A DNA stretch of 64,000 bases from an uncultured Desulfovibrio sp. (GCA_900546145.1 URBN01000010.1:1-64000); one strand, 5' to 3'; shown: positions 1 to 7,890, counted from the stretch's first letter. The notes: generated from the sequence alone by a model not told the origin. Numbers and translations are program-made.

Positions 1-28
1 CTTTCCCTACACGACGCTCTTCCGATCT
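1..28. other. Illumina sequencing adapter left on the contig end
   Basis: The first 28 bases match the 3' end of the Illumina TruSeq universal adapter: they contain CTACACGACGCTCTTCCG and end in GATCT. The reading frame of the DUF362 gene on the minus strand begins to make sense only from base 29. This is untrimmed library sequence, so the window starts at a contig end and not at a natural boundary. Confidence 0.96.
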
Positions 29-841
29 GTCGACGGACATGCGGCGCAGCACGTTCAGAAAGACGATGTGCTTGCCGAAATAGTCGCAGGTGGCCTTGCC
101 GGAATCGGCAAGGAGTTCCATGAAGTGTTCTTTCATGGGAGCTTTCTGCCAGTCGACATTTTCCACGCCGACAACGCCGTGAACCTGCTTTTTGCCCATC
201 TGTCCGGAGGCGCAGCCGATGGCGATGTTCTTGAGGGAACCGCCGAAGCCGCCCATGGCGTGACCCTTGAAGTGGGTAAGCACGATGAGCGAATCGTAAT
301 TCACGAGATGGCCGCCCATGGCCACTTCCTTAAGGTGGAAGCCATTGCGCACAGGCAGGTTCACGTCTCCTTCCTCATCCAGGATGTCCACGGGGCAGAA
401 GTCCCAGCCGTTGACTTTCAGGGTTTCGCGGTGGCTCGCCGTGGTATACCGGTCACCCTTGTAGAGGGTATTGGTTTCGACGATGGCGCTGTTGGGAACC
501 TGGGCCTGGAAAGACCGGACCATGTCGCGGGGCAGAATGTTGGGTCCGTTCTTTTCACCGGTGTGCAGTTTGATGCCGACTTTGCCGAAAATGGAATCGC
601 TGATTTTCCCATAGAGCCTGATGAGATGTTCAGCGTCAATGTGCTTCGTGAAGTAAACTGTGGCGTGAGTTCCCTTTGCGGTACCAGAGACGCTGCGGGA
701 GCCGATGACGGGCATCTTCTGCACTGCGGCTTCAGCGGCGGAGGCGTCTGAGGTGGTAAGAAGAGCCGGAGCGATGCCGGCGGCAGCGGCTGCTGCGAGG
801 GACCCTTTGAGAAGAGCGCGGCGGGAGAGGTGATTGTTCAT
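29..841 (-). CDS. DUF362 domain protein with Tat signal, 3' end missing
   Basis: The minus-strand frame from ATG at 841 stays open for 271 codons and runs into the adapter, so the C-terminus is missing. The N-terminus is a twin-arginine signal (SRRALLKG) followed by an alanine-rich hydrophobic stretch, so export as a folded, probably cofactor-bearing protein is expected. The body (KVGIKLHTGE, LTHFKGHAMGGFGG, NIAIGCASGQMGKKQ) is typical of DUF362, a family often linked to Fe-S clusters. AGGAG lies upstream of the start. It is the last gene of a probable three-gene operon with the flavodoxin-like and CMD genes. Substrate and reaction are unknown. Confidence 0.85.
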
Positions 842-902
842 ATGCTGCTCCTGTAGGGAGTTTGCGGCGGAGGCCGTCAGGCGGCCCGGGCCGGATAATT
901 TG

Positions 903-1535
903 CTAATGGATAAAGTTGAAGAATGTGACGGGCTCGCGTTTTGGCATGGGCACGCCGGCTTTCTCTGCGGCCTCCCTGCAGCGGAGCATATAGGCCATAT
1001 TCCTGGCGAGCGTGCGCATGGTCTGCATGCCTTCGATATCCTGGCGTACTTCATCGGGCGTCCTGCCATGCACGTGGTTCCAGTACTGGGACGTGACAAT
1101 GGGCATCTGCATGAGACCGAAGTACTTGTTGATCTGATCCCAGGTTGAGGTCGTGCCGGCGCGGCGCGCGGAGATGACGCCGGCAGCGGGCTTCAGATAA
1201 AACGTGTTGAGACCGGCTAACTGGTCAACGTAGAAGGCGCGGCCCATGAAGGACGTCAGGAAACCATCCGCCGCGGCCCAGTGCACGGGCGTGCCAAAGA
1301 GAAAGCCGTCAAAACCGCCGGCTATAGCCAGAAACTCGTTGACGCGGTCATCGAAAACGCAGTGTTTCAGCTTCGCGCACTTATGGCAGCCGAGGCATCC
1401 CGCGAGGGGCTTTGTCCCAACCCAGAACATCTCGGTCCCGATGCCTTCCTCTTCCAGGGTTTTCCGGGCTTCATCGAGCGCTGTGAAGGTGCAGCCGTGC
1501 TGATGCGGGCTTCCATTAACAAGAATAACTTTCAT
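903..1535 (-). CDS. Flavodoxin-family NAD(P)H-dependent FMN reductase / iron-sulfur flavoprotein-like
   Basis: A 210-residue protein opening with the flavodoxin-like beta strand and phosphate-binding loop (ILVNGSPHQHGCTFTAL). A cysteine cluster follows at about residues 47-60 (GCLGCHKCAKLKHC), as in iron-sulfur flavoproteins and related multimeric flavodoxin WrbA/ISF-type reductases. FGTPVHWAA contributes to the FMN site. It most likely uses FMN in a cytoplasmic reductase. AGGAAAGAG precedes the ATG. It lies 42 nt downstream of the CMD gene and 61 nt upstream of the DUF362 gene, so the three are probably co-transcribed. The electron acceptor is unknown. Confidence 0.85.
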   Translation of the reverse strand: MKVILVNGSPHQHGCTFTALDEARKTLEEEGIGTEMFWVGTKPLAGCLGCHKCAKLKHCVFDDRVNEFLAIAGGFDGFLFGTPVHWAAADGFLTSFMGRAFYVDQLAGLNTFYLKPAAGVISARRAGTTSTWDQINKYFGLMQMPIVTSQYWNHVHGRTPDEVRQDIEGMQTMRTLARNMAYMLRCREAAEKAGVPMPKREPVTFFNFIH

Positions 1536-1577
1536 TTTGTGTCTCTTTCCTGAATGCGTTTTTTCCCGGGGGAAAAA

Positions 1578-2294
1578 CTATTTCGTCTGATTTTTCTTTT
1601 TGAGAACTTCAGTCAGTGTCTTCTCAGCGAGATCGGCTTCTTTTTCGCCGACCTGGCTGCGAAGGGTGGCAGCGAGCTCCCGGAGCTGGGCTTCCGTCAG
1701 GCCGACGACCATGGCGCAGCTGAGGTGCGAGGCCAGCTGGGACGGAGCCGGGAGGGCAGCCAGCGCGGAAACGGTGGCCAGTTCCCTCTGCCTGTGGGAC
1801 AGAAGATCACTGTCGAAAATGTCACCAAAGAGATGCGTCTTCAGATATCTGTCGATATCCGGAGCAAACTCGAAAAGCGGGCCTTTGACAGGGTGTCCGA
1901 CAATGGCTGTCTGCGTGGCCGTCCCCCGTTCAAGGACGCTGCGGTCCTGAGGAACCGGACTTTTTTCCCTGCCGGCTGTATCGGTAATGCCCTGGGCCCT
2001 GCGCTCGTTCAGCAGATTCATAAACACGGAAAGGGCGGTCAGACTGCGGGGAAAGCCCGTGTAGGCGTACATCTGCACGAGTTCATCTTTGATCTCATTG
2101 ATGGTCAGGCCGTTTTTGAGACCGTCCGCCAGAGCTCCTTTCAGCTTTTCCGTATTGCCGCTGGCCGTGAAGGCCGCGATGGGAATAAGGCTCTGGTCGC
2201 GGGGCGCCAGGGCTGCGGCGCGGGTGACTGTGGCGCAGCCTGCGAGTGTGACTGAGGCGAGAACGAAAGCGCCGAGTTTTTTTGTCCAAGACAT
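1578..2294 (-). CDS. Carboxymuconolactone decarboxylase (CMD) family lipoprotein
   Basis: The start at 2294 is chosen because AAGGAG lies 7 nt upstream; an upstream in-frame extension to 2366 lacks one. The 238-residue protein begins with a lipoprotein signal (VTLAGC, Cys near residue 18), so it should be membrane-anchored outside the cytoplasm. Two CMD/AhpD-like segments follow, at roughly residues 28-95 (KNGLTINEIKDELVQMYAYTG) and 150-225 (SHRQRELATVSALAAL). No CxxC peroxidase pair like that of AhpD is seen. First gene of the operon with the FMN reductase and DUF362 protein. The function is not known; redox detoxification is only a guess. Confidence 0.85.
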   Translation of the reverse strand: MSWTKKLGAFVLASVTLAGCATVTRAAALAPRDQSLIPIAAFTASGNTEKLKGALADGLKNGLTINEIKDELVQMYAYTGFPRSLTALSVFMNLLNERRAQGITDTAGREKSPVPQDRSVLERGTATQTAIVGHPVKGPLFEFAPDIDRYLKTHLFGDIFDSDLLSHRQRELATVSALAALPAPSQLASHLSCAMVVGLTEAQLRELAATLRSQVGEKEADLAEKTLTEVLKKKNQTK

Positions 2295-2454
2295 GGTGTT
2301 TCTCCTTGCAGGTGGGAGGGGATTTCTTTCCCCTTCGCTATATAAAGATGGAGAAAGCAATTCCATGCCGGATTCCGTCTGTTTTTTGCCTTATTCTCTC
2401 AGTGCCGGCAGCGGCTTTCCCTACTTTTCTGATTTCGGAAATTTTCTGTAGGCA

Positions 2455-2492
2455 CAAAAAAAGCGCCGGAGCGGTAAGTACCGCTCCGGCGC
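2455..2492 (-). terminator. Rho-independent terminator of the first hsp20 gene
   Basis: A perfect 14-bp stem (GCGCCGGAGCGGTA and its complement) with a 2-nt loop occupies 2463-2492. It is followed on the minus strand by a T-rich tract (A run on the + strand at 2457-2462). It sits about 40 nt beyond the hsp20 stop. Confidence 0.85.
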
Positions 2493-2531
2493 CCGGGAAT
2501 GTCAGAGGGGAGGCATTCCTTTTAGATTTGC

Positions 2532-3029
2532 TTATTCAGCTTTCTGAACCGTGATGGTCCTGGCCTGAGGTTTTTCAGGGGCCTTCCTCGGAATGGAGAT
2601 GGTAAGCACGCCATCCTTCGAGGAAGCGCTGATATGCTCGGCGTCAGCGTCTTCCGGCAGGGTCATGCTGCGCATGAAACTGCCGAACCGGCGTTCCTTC
2701 ACGTGAGATTTGGTCTTGTCATCGGTGGTCTCTTCCTTCTTTTCGCCGGAGACGGTGAGAACGCCGTCATCAAGCTTGACGTCGACATCTTCCGGGGAAA
2801 CGCCGGGAAGTTCGACCTTCATGACGTAATTCTTCTCATCGCTGGTAAGGTCGATGTCCGGCAGGAAGTCAGCCATCTTGTCGGGAGCAACGGGCTCATT
2901 TTCAGGACGGCCCATGAAACCGCCGAAGATGCGGTCAATATCGTCATGAAGCTGGGAAATGCCTCTGTATCCGGGGTGCATGCCATGGAAACGAACCGGG
3001 AAGGGAGTATTATCAAAGAAGAACGACAT
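2532..3029 (-). CDS. Hsp20/alpha-crystallin small heat-shock protein
   Basis: 165 residues. The N-terminal arm carries GISQLHDDIDRIFGGFMG, and the alpha-crystallin domain covers about residues 50-150 with the conserved VELPGVSPEDVDVKLDDGVLT type core. The C-terminus ends in an SIPRKAP-type segment. It is an ATP-independent holdase that binds unfolding proteins. GGAGG lies 9 nt before the ATG. The 5' leader is very AT-rich, but no CIRCE element was seen. A paralogue at 7399-7890 shares long stretches with it (LPEDADAEHI, SIPRKAP), so the two are probably a local duplication or a functionally paired set. The gene is monocistronic with its own terminator. Confidence 0.96.
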   Translation of the reverse strand: MSFFFDNTPFPVRFHGMHPGYRGISQLHDDIDRIFGGFMGRPENEPVAPDKMADFLPDIDLTSDEKNYVMKVELPGVSPEDVDVKLDDGVLTVSGEKKEETTDDKTKSHVKERRFGSFMRSMTLPEDADAEHISASSKDGVLTISIPRKAPEKPQARTITVQKAE

Positions 3030-3190
3030 ACTAATATGCCTCCATACAAATAATTTTCATAAATAATAAAAATAAATTTTAGTATGTGTGGATGTTACTG
3101 TGCTTTTTTCTGCGCTTTCTGCATCCATCACCATTTCCTTACACAAGACAATATAAGTCCCTTCAGTTTTTTGTGAAGGGCGAAAAGCCA

Positions 3191-3217
3191 AAAAAAATCC
3201 CCCGGAAATTCCGGGGG
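3191..3217 (-). terminator. Rho-independent terminator of the small membrane protein gene
   Basis: Stem CCCCCGG / CCGGGGG with loop AAATT at 3199-3217. It is followed on the minus strand by a T run (3191-3197 as A on the + strand). A second, weaker hairpin (CCCTTCA / TGAAGGG) lies just beyond, at 3159-3180. Confidence 0.85.
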
Positions 3218-3251
3218 AACTCATAGCGAATCTGTATGCGTATGCGGCCTG

Positions 3252-3449
3252 TCAGATATGGTAGGCTTCCGGAGGCTGGGGAGAGGCGAAGAAGAAGCCG
3301 AACAGCGCCTGGATGGCTGCCAGGAATAGGACGAGAATGAAGATCATCGAGAGACATCCGCATCCGCAGCCGGTGAAAAGTTCAAAGTGCCAGAAAATAA
3401 ACATCGTGACAGGCAGAAGAACGAAGAGGGTGATGAGCAGGTATGACAT
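3252..3449 (-). CDS. Small membrane protein of unknown function
   Basis: A 65-residue protein starting MSYLLITLFV; GAGG precedes the ATG at 3449. It has two hydrophobic segments, at about residues 2-20 and 31-52, separated by a short loop with a Cys-rich GCGCGC motif. The C-terminus is PQPPEAYHI. No family was recognised. It has a clear terminator, which supports it as a real gene. The cysteine cluster might bind a metal or form disulfides, but that is inference. Confidence 0.6.
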   Translation of the reverse strand: MSYLLITLFVLLPVTMFIFWHFELFTGCGCGCLSMIFILVLFLAAIQALFGFFFASPQPPEAYHI

Positions 3450-3564
3450 GGCGGCCTCGCTGATTTTGTATCGTTTCAGATTGCCACAGGGGAGGGCGGA
3501 CGTCAAAAGAGAACAGCGTTGTGACGCGGAAAGGGGACGGCCTCCGGCGTGATTTGGAAAATGG

Positions 3565-3580
3565 TGTGACCTGTGTCACA
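3565..3580. promoter_or_regulatory. CRP/FNR-family operator, probably HcpR-like
   Basis: TGTGACCTGTGTCACA is a perfect TGTGAC-N4-GTCACA palindrome, 70 bp upstream of the 4Fe-4S gene that starts at 3651. In Desulfovibrio the CRP/FNR-family regulator HcpR, which answers nitrosative stress, is reported to use TGTGA-N6-TCACA-type sites ahead of hcp and a ferredoxin-like gene. That makes HcpR the likeliest regulator here. The assignment is inferred; no HcpR gene is in this window. Confidence 0.65.
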
Positions 3581-3650
3581 TACCCGGGCCGGATAAGCGC
3601 TGTACCAGAACAGACAGAAAGAGATGTATTTCCACTCACGGGAGGAAGGC

Positions 3651-4382
3651 ATGAAAAGAAAAATTGTCCATATTGATCGGGAAAAGTGCACCGGCTGCGG
3701 CCTCTGCGTCAGCGCCTGTCACGAAGGTGCCATTGCCATGGAAGACGGCAGGGCCGTTCTTCTGCGCGATGACTACTGCGATGGTCTCGGGGACTGCCTG
3801 CCCGCCTGTCCCGCCGCCGCCATCACCATCGAGGAAAGAGAGGCCGTGTCCTACGACGAAGGCGCCGTTGCTGAACATCTGAAGAAAAGGGCTGCTGCCG
3901 GGGCTCCGCATCCTCATGGCTGCCCCGGAAGCCGTATGAAGATTCTGAAGCCCATGCACGCTGCGGAACCGGCGGCTGCCGCTCCGGCCGGACAGCCCGC
4001 TGATTCTCCGGTGAGCGCTCTGGCCCAGTGGCCCGTGCAGATCAGGCTTGTCCCGTCCACGGCACCGTTTTTCAGAGGCGCCAGGCTTCTTGTGGCCGCT
4101 GACTGCACGGCCTATGCCTTCGCCGGATTTCACGAACGTTTCATGCGTGGCCGTGTGACCCTCATAGGCTGTCCGAAACTCGACCCTGTGCAGTACGGTG
4201 AAAAGCTTACGGAGATTCTTGCCCTGAATGACATCAGGAGCGTCGCTGTCGTCAGGATGGAAGTCCCCTGCTGCGGAGGCATCGAGGCCGCTGTCCGGCA
4301 GGCCCTTCAGGCGAGCGGAAAGAACATTCCCTGGAGCGTTACGGTGATTTCTACGGATGGCCGTATCGCGGATTTCTCCTAA
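3651..4382 (+). CDS. 4Fe-4S dicluster protein, FrdX-like (Hcp-associated ferredoxin)
   Basis: 243 residues. The start at 3651 has GGGAGG 7 nt upstream; an in-frame extension to 3624 has none. The N-terminal ~60 residues carry two cluster motifs: CTGCGLCVSAC (residues 12-22) and YCDGLGDCLPACP. A linker rich in Pro and Ala follows. The C-terminal domain has further Cys residues, including DCTAYA, IGCPKLD and VPCCGG. This architecture matches the ferredoxin-like protein that is often next to, or co-regulated with, hybrid cluster protein. With the HcpR-type palindrome upstream, a role passing electrons to Hcp in nitrosative stress is likely. No hcp gene is present in the window. Confidence 0.8.
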   Translation: MKRKIVHIDREKCTGCGLCVSACHEGAIAMEDGRAVLLRDDYCDGLGDCLPACPAAAITIEEREAVSYDEGAVAEHLKKRAAAGAPHPHGCPGSRMKILKPMHAAEPAAAAPAGQPADSPVSALAQWPVQIRLVPSTAPFFRGARLLVAADCTAYAFAGFHERFMRGRVTLIGCPKLDPVQYGEKLTEILALNDIRSVAVVRMEVPCCGGIEAAVRQALQASGKNIPWSVTVISTDGRIADFS

Positions 4383-4403
4383 AAATCCTCTTCCCCCCTA
4401 TCT

Positions 4404-4445
4404 GCCCCGGGCCCTGTTCAGAAGCAGGCCCGGGGCTTTTTTTTT
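4404..4445 (+). terminator. Rho-independent terminator of the 4Fe-4S protein gene
   Basis: A GC-rich stem of about 12 bp (GCCCCGGGCC... / ...GGCCCGGGGC, one bulged C) is followed by nine T residues. It starts 21 nt after the stop codon. Confidence 0.92.
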
Positions 4446-4945
4446 GTCCATTCCAGAAATTTCAGGGAGCCCTGTGAATAACGAAATGGCGAGCCGCCCG
4501 GTATGCCTGAAGTCCACTGCTCAGGAAGATCCGTCTGGGCATGAGCGTAACAGTGGAGGTGCGGGGAGCACCCCGGAGGCTATGCCTGAGAGCAGGGTGA
4601 TGGTCCAGGCGGCCCGGCCGCGTAAAACAGATGCAGGCCGGAGTCTGGCAATGCCATAGACGGATTCCAGGGATACCGGCTGTCCGGTCCGGACAAACAG
4701 CCCGTACCGGGAAGCCGGATGCGGGCCTTCTTCTCTGTCTGCTGCCTGACACTGGCAGTATTTGTAATAGAAGATTGATCTTTTTTGTACGCACCCGGCT
4801 GCGGCGGGTAAAGGCAGAGTCCAGATTAGTGAGCCAGCTGCTCTCCGGGGAGGGGTGCTGCAGGCAGAGCCTGTATGGAGACACAAGAGGGCGCGGGATT
4901 TTGTCTGCCCCGCGCCCTGTGCTTGTCCTTCCCTATGCCGGACGG
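4446..4945. other. Intergenic stretch without a recognisable gene
   Basis: About 500 bp. Open frames on both strands (the longest is minus 4462-4884) have no ribosome site, no recognisable domain and an odd composition, so none is called. The one structured element is a hairpin at 4889-4918 (AGGGCGCGGG / CCCGCGCCCT). It has no T run but sits about 30 nt past the stop of the minus-strand gene at 4946, so it could be its transcript end. Confidence 0.5.
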
Positions 4946-5362
4946 TTAATCCATGTCTTCATCTTCCAGAACGTAGATTTCAGCCCTCCAGCCGTCACCA
5001 TCGCCGCTGTCAAGATAAACCGTATGTTCACGGGATCCGTAAATATGCTCTTCTATAAACTGCTGTGCATACAGAATAGCGGAAAGAATGTTGTCCACTT
5101 CATCGCCGTACTCTGTGCGTTCCGCCCAGAGATCGTCGATAAAGTCACCGTAAATGGCTTCAGGCTGTCTGCTTATCACGGACTTTTTCAGGTTCCACCA
5201 GTAAGGCCCGTACTGCCTGTAAGCTACCGGGTCTTTTCTGAGAATACGGACAAGTGTGTTGACGCATCTGTTGCACCATTCTTCTTCTGTGGTTCCTTTA
5301 AGGGCTTTTTTGCGTTCATCCGCAAGGTCCTCATGGGACGGCTTAAAAAAGATGTCAGCCAT
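4946..5362 (-). CDS. Hypothetical protein, acidic C-terminus
   Basis: 138 residues from ATG 5362, which has AGGAG upstream; the longer frame to 5458 has no better start. It begins MADIFFKPSHEDLADERKK. It is mostly charged, has a WCNRCVN motif near residue 30 and a GPYWWNLKK segment, and ends in an acidic tail (VLEDEDMD). No signal peptide or membrane segment. I do not recognise the family. It lies downstream of the 5516-6094 gene on the same strand with a 150-nt gap. Together they sit behind the MarR gene and may belong to its regulon. Confidence 0.6.
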   Translation of the reverse strand: MADIFFKPSHEDLADERKKALKGTTEEEWCNRCVNTLVRILRKDPVAYRQYGPYWWNLKKSVISRQPEAIYGDFIDDLWAERTEYGDEVDNILSAILYAQQFIEEHIYGSREHTVYLDSGDGDGWRAEIYVLEDEDMD

Positions 5363-5515
5363 TTTTTTCTCCTGTTTTAAGTATGCCGAAATGTTTTTTT
5401 GCATAACATTCAGATGAGTGGGTAAACTGCCCGCCGGTGGGCCTGCAGGCGCTCCCATGTCGTCAGTCCGCCTTCATCCCCTACCCAGGAGATGGAGGAC
5501 TTCTGGCGGATTATG

Positions 5516-6094
5516 TTAAAAAACCGGGCTTTCTATCGCTCTCCTGAACCATGGGACAGCGCAATGCTGCCTTTTTCTCTGCCATGGCTTACTCCTCCAA
5601 GTCTTTCTTTTTTTTTTGTTTCTCACGAACCAATCACCAATCCCCCGCCACTGCCTTTGCCCGGCGTCGTATTCAAAAGTCGGGCCGGAGAGCTGTTTGT
5701 AACCCTGCTCGGCAAGGGAACGGGCTGAAACAGCCTCTCCCCCTTCTTCCGGCTTCACCTTTTCGTTCCAGAGACAATTGGTAAGTGTGACAACCTGTTT
5801 GCCATCAGGGGAGAGGAAAGAGAAAGAGTACGTAGCCGCCGTTGGCCTCGGGGGTCTGACACCGCCGCCAAGGATAAAATCAAACGGCACTCCCCACATA
5901 AACAAATAGCATTCATCAGGTGCCATAAATTCAGAAGAAATAGCCAGATCCGCCGGTACCGGAAGATTATCAATCATAACCGGGAAAAGCTCGGCACAAG
6001 CTCCCGTGAACGTCGGCTTTGCACATTCGTTCCACTGGATACCATCAGGAAATTCAATCACGGTCATGCCAGCCACAAAAAAATATCCAGCCAT
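5516..6094 (-). CDS. Hypothetical protein, possible frameshift near the 3' end
   Basis: 192 residues from ATG 6094, which has a near-perfect GGAGGTG site 9 nt upstream. It begins MAGYFFVAGMTVIEFPDG and contains VPFDFILGGGVRPPRP and YSFSFLSPDGKQVV. No signal peptide or known domain was recognised. The last ~35 residues switch abruptly to a basic, low-quality sequence (NKKKRKTWRSKPWQRKR). The switch occurs exactly at a run of ten A (minus strand, about 5608-5617), so the true 3' end may be in another frame, or the tract may be slippery. The gene lies 280 bp beyond the 13-bp MarR-type site at 6374. Confidence 0.6.
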   Translation of the reverse strand: MAGYFFVAGMTVIEFPDGIQWNECAKPTFTGACAELFPVMIDNLPVPADLAISSEFMAPDECYLFMWGVPFDFILGGGVRPPRPTAATYSFSFLSPDGKQVVTLTNCLWNEKVKPEEGGEAVSARSLAEQGYKQLSGPTFEYDAGQRQWRGIGDWFVRNKKKRKTWRSKPWQRKRQHCAVPWFRRAIESPVF

Positions 6095-6373
6095 CTTTAT
6101 ACACCTCCGTATTCCAAGCCCAATCAGGGGCCAAACGTTGTCCATAGGGCCGCCGGAACGTTTGGGGCCTTCCGCGTTCTTCTGCCCCTGAGAGCGGTTA
6201 TTCCGATAATTTCATATGCCGCAGATGAGCCGGCTCTCCCTCTGGCCAGCTGACGGTATCGCTCGGCCTGCCTGTTTCCGTGTACTCTGTGCAGTCGGCC
6301 TTTTTTCTCCATTTCCCCAAAGGGAAAGAGCGGGACATCCTTTGTTTCTGCATACTTTTCCTTCTTTTTATGA

Positions 6374-6386
6374 TGTATATACAACA
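6374..6386. promoter_or_regulatory. Candidate MarR operator, downstream copy
   Basis: TGTATATACAACA is the exact inverted copy of the site at 6845-6857 and contains the palindrome TGTATATACA. It lies just beyond the 3' end of the marR gene, upstream of the minus-strand gene that starts at 6094. Confidence 0.55.
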
Positions 6387-6409
6387 ATTAGTTTAAAAAA
6401 ATGGTAAAA

Positions 6410-6832
6410 TCAGAGTCTTACTAAAATTTGAAGCGTATCTTCCAACTGGGTGACCCGTTCCTTTCCCATTATGTCCTCAAATCTTTTCTGCGCCTGTTTC
6501 CATAGTTTTTTCGCCAAATCGCAGACCTGGCGGCCTTTGTCTGTCAGGGAAAGATATCTGTCACGCATACCGGCTTCCTTTCTGTCGCAAATCAGTCCAG
6601 CCTTGAAAAGCGGCTTCAGACTTCTGACAAGAGTCGAGCGGTCCAATTCTGTCCACATTCCCAATTCGCTTATATTGCAGCCATCATGCTCTTCTATGCC
6701 ATTAAGAAGTGAATACTGCCCCACCGTTATGCCGGCCGGCTTAAGCATCCTGTCATAAAATGAAACGACATTCCAGGCGCTGCGGCGCATTTTCAGACAA
6801 TGACACGTTGTATTGTCGATCCTTTTGCCCAT
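6410..6832 (-). CDS. MarR-family transcriptional regulator
   Basis: 140 residues with the MarR layout: an N-terminal dimerisation helix, then a winged helix-turn-helix at about residues 35-105 (GITVGQYSLLNGIEEHDGCNISELGMWTELDRSTLVRSLKPL). The wing is DRKEAGMRDRYLSLTDKGRQV. It opens with an unusual Cys-bearing segment (NTTCHCLKMRRSAWN). Cysteines here could make it a redox or metal sensor, but that is inference. AGGAGG precedes the ATG. Identical 13-bp inverted sites lie 12 bp upstream of the start and 24 bp past the stop, which suggests autoregulation and control of the downstream genes. Confidence 0.92.
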   Translation of the reverse strand: MGKRIDNTTCHCLKMRRSAWNVVSFYDRMLKPAGITVGQYSLLNGIEEHDGCNISELGMWTELDRSTLVRSLKPLFKAGLICDRKEAGMRDRYLSLTDKGRQVCDLAKKLWKQAQKRFEDIMGKERVTQLEDTLQILVRL

Positions 6833-6844
6833 GACAGCCTCCTG

Positions 6845-6857
6845 TGTTGTATATACA
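6845..6857. promoter_or_regulatory. Candidate MarR operator in the marR promoter
   Basis: TGTTGTATATACA, with palindromic core TGTATATACA, lies immediately upstream of the marR ribosome site. An exact inverted copy is at 6374-6386. MarR proteins typically bind short AT-rich palindromes in their own promoter. Confidence 0.6.
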
Positions 6858-7398
6858 CTCTAAAATTAAAGGATTGTTCTGTCAAGAATCTGAATAAAAA
6901 AAGAAACCGTCCCCTGTTTCAGGAGTCTGCTGCGCTTCTGCCGGATCGGCCGGGATGAATGTCTCCGCTCCGGGCGCATCCAGCGGATCCGCAGACACCC
7001 ACGGGCAGTACTTTCGTCCAGTTCTGTCTGCCAGTTGCGGCGCGCGCCGCATGTATGGGTACGGAGCGCGCCGGGAGGCTGACTATGTCGTGAATTTGCG
7101 CGGCATGAACCGTAATTTTGATGATTTGGGACGGAGTCAGGATGCCGTTCCCGGTGTGGCGGAGATGCAGCCTGTATCAGCGCCGTGAAGCGGGAAGCGC
7201 ACCTCGCGCAGACGGGCCGCAGAGGCATGGTTCTGCTTTCCCTTCTTCCCCATGGAATAAGGAAGACATGCCGCTTTCGGAAAACATGAAGGGCCTCCGC
7301 GCCCCACGGGCTTTCGCCGTCCGTTGCCGTGGCAGAGGGGATGGTGAAGGCCCGAAGTTTGCGGAGGCCTTGGAAAAAGTGGGCTTGCGGGGAATACG
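6858..7398. other. Intergenic stretch with one structured element, no clear gene
   Basis: About 540 bp between marR and the second hsp20. Short frames on both strands lack ribosome sites and recognisable domains. The only notable structure is the nested inverted repeat at 7289-7371, listed separately. Confidence 0.5.
7289..7371. repeat. Nested inverted repeat, possible hsp20 transcript 3' structure or small RNA
   Basis: The outer arms CCTCCGC (7294-7300, extended by AAGG) and GCGGAGGCCTT (7361-7371) are complementary. Inside them GGGCTTTCGCC and GGTGAAGGCCC are nearly complementary. A TGCC/GGCA pair forms the centre. No T run follows on either strand. It lies 28 bp past the stop of the minus-strand hsp20. 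Confidence 0.35.
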
Positions 7399-7890
7399 TT
7401 AGGCGGCCCTTACCTCAATTTTCCTGACCTTGGACTGATCAGGCGCCTTCCTCGGGATGGAGACGGTCAGGATGCCGTTCTTCGAAGTGGCGGTGATGTG
7501 TTCGGCATCAGCGTCCTCGGGCAGAGTCATGCTGCGGGTGAAGGAACCGTACGAGCATTCCCGTACTTCCTTGGTCTGTTCGTCCTTCGTCTCTTCCTTC
7601 TTCTCGCCGGAGATGGTGAGCACACCGTCGCTCACTTCAAGCTTCACGGCCTCGGGGGCAACGCCGGGCAGTTCGACCTTCATGGCATAAGCCTTGTCAT
7701 CACTCGTGACATCGAGGCTCGGCAGGAAATCGGACTTCATCTGGAAGGGCTCGCGTTCAAAGAACGAAGGCGCGAAGAAATTATCGAACATTGCATCTAT
7801 TTCGTCATGCAGACGGGAAAGATCGTTATAATCTCTCTTTGTCGCAGGAGTCTGTGCAGAAGTTTCATTCTTTCTGTTAAGCATAGCCAT
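7399..7890 (-). CDS. Hsp20/alpha-crystallin small heat-shock protein, second copy
   Basis: 163 residues from ATG 7890, which has GGAGG 8 nt upstream; the longer frame to 7965 reads through the leader. The N-terminal arm is DYNDLSRLHDEIDAMFDNFFAPSF. The alpha-crystallin domain runs from about residue 50 to 145 (VELPGVAPEAVKLEVSDGVLT). It shares the LPEDADAEHI-x-A-x-SK and SIPRKAP blocks with the copy at 2532-3029. ATP-independent chaperone of the cytoplasm. The leader is AT-rich. No CIRCE or convincing heat-shock promoter was seen. Confidence 0.96.
   Translation of the reverse strand: MAMLNRKNETSAQTPATKRDYNDLSRLHDEIDAMFDNFFAPSFFEREPFQMKSDFLPSLDVTSDDKAYAMKVELPGVAPEAVKLEVSDGVLTISGEKKEETKDEQTKEVRECSYGSFTRSMTLPEDADAEHITATSKNGILTVSIPRKAPDQSKVRKIEVRAA

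Noticed and set aside
68..751. 227-codon plus-strand frame at the left end
   Set aside because: Opposite a DUF362 protein with Tat signal and ribosome site; the plus frame has no recognisable domain.
6124..6387. 87-codon minus-strand frame between marR and the next gene
   Set aside because: No ribosome site, a TTG start inside the 13-bp MarR-type site and no domain.
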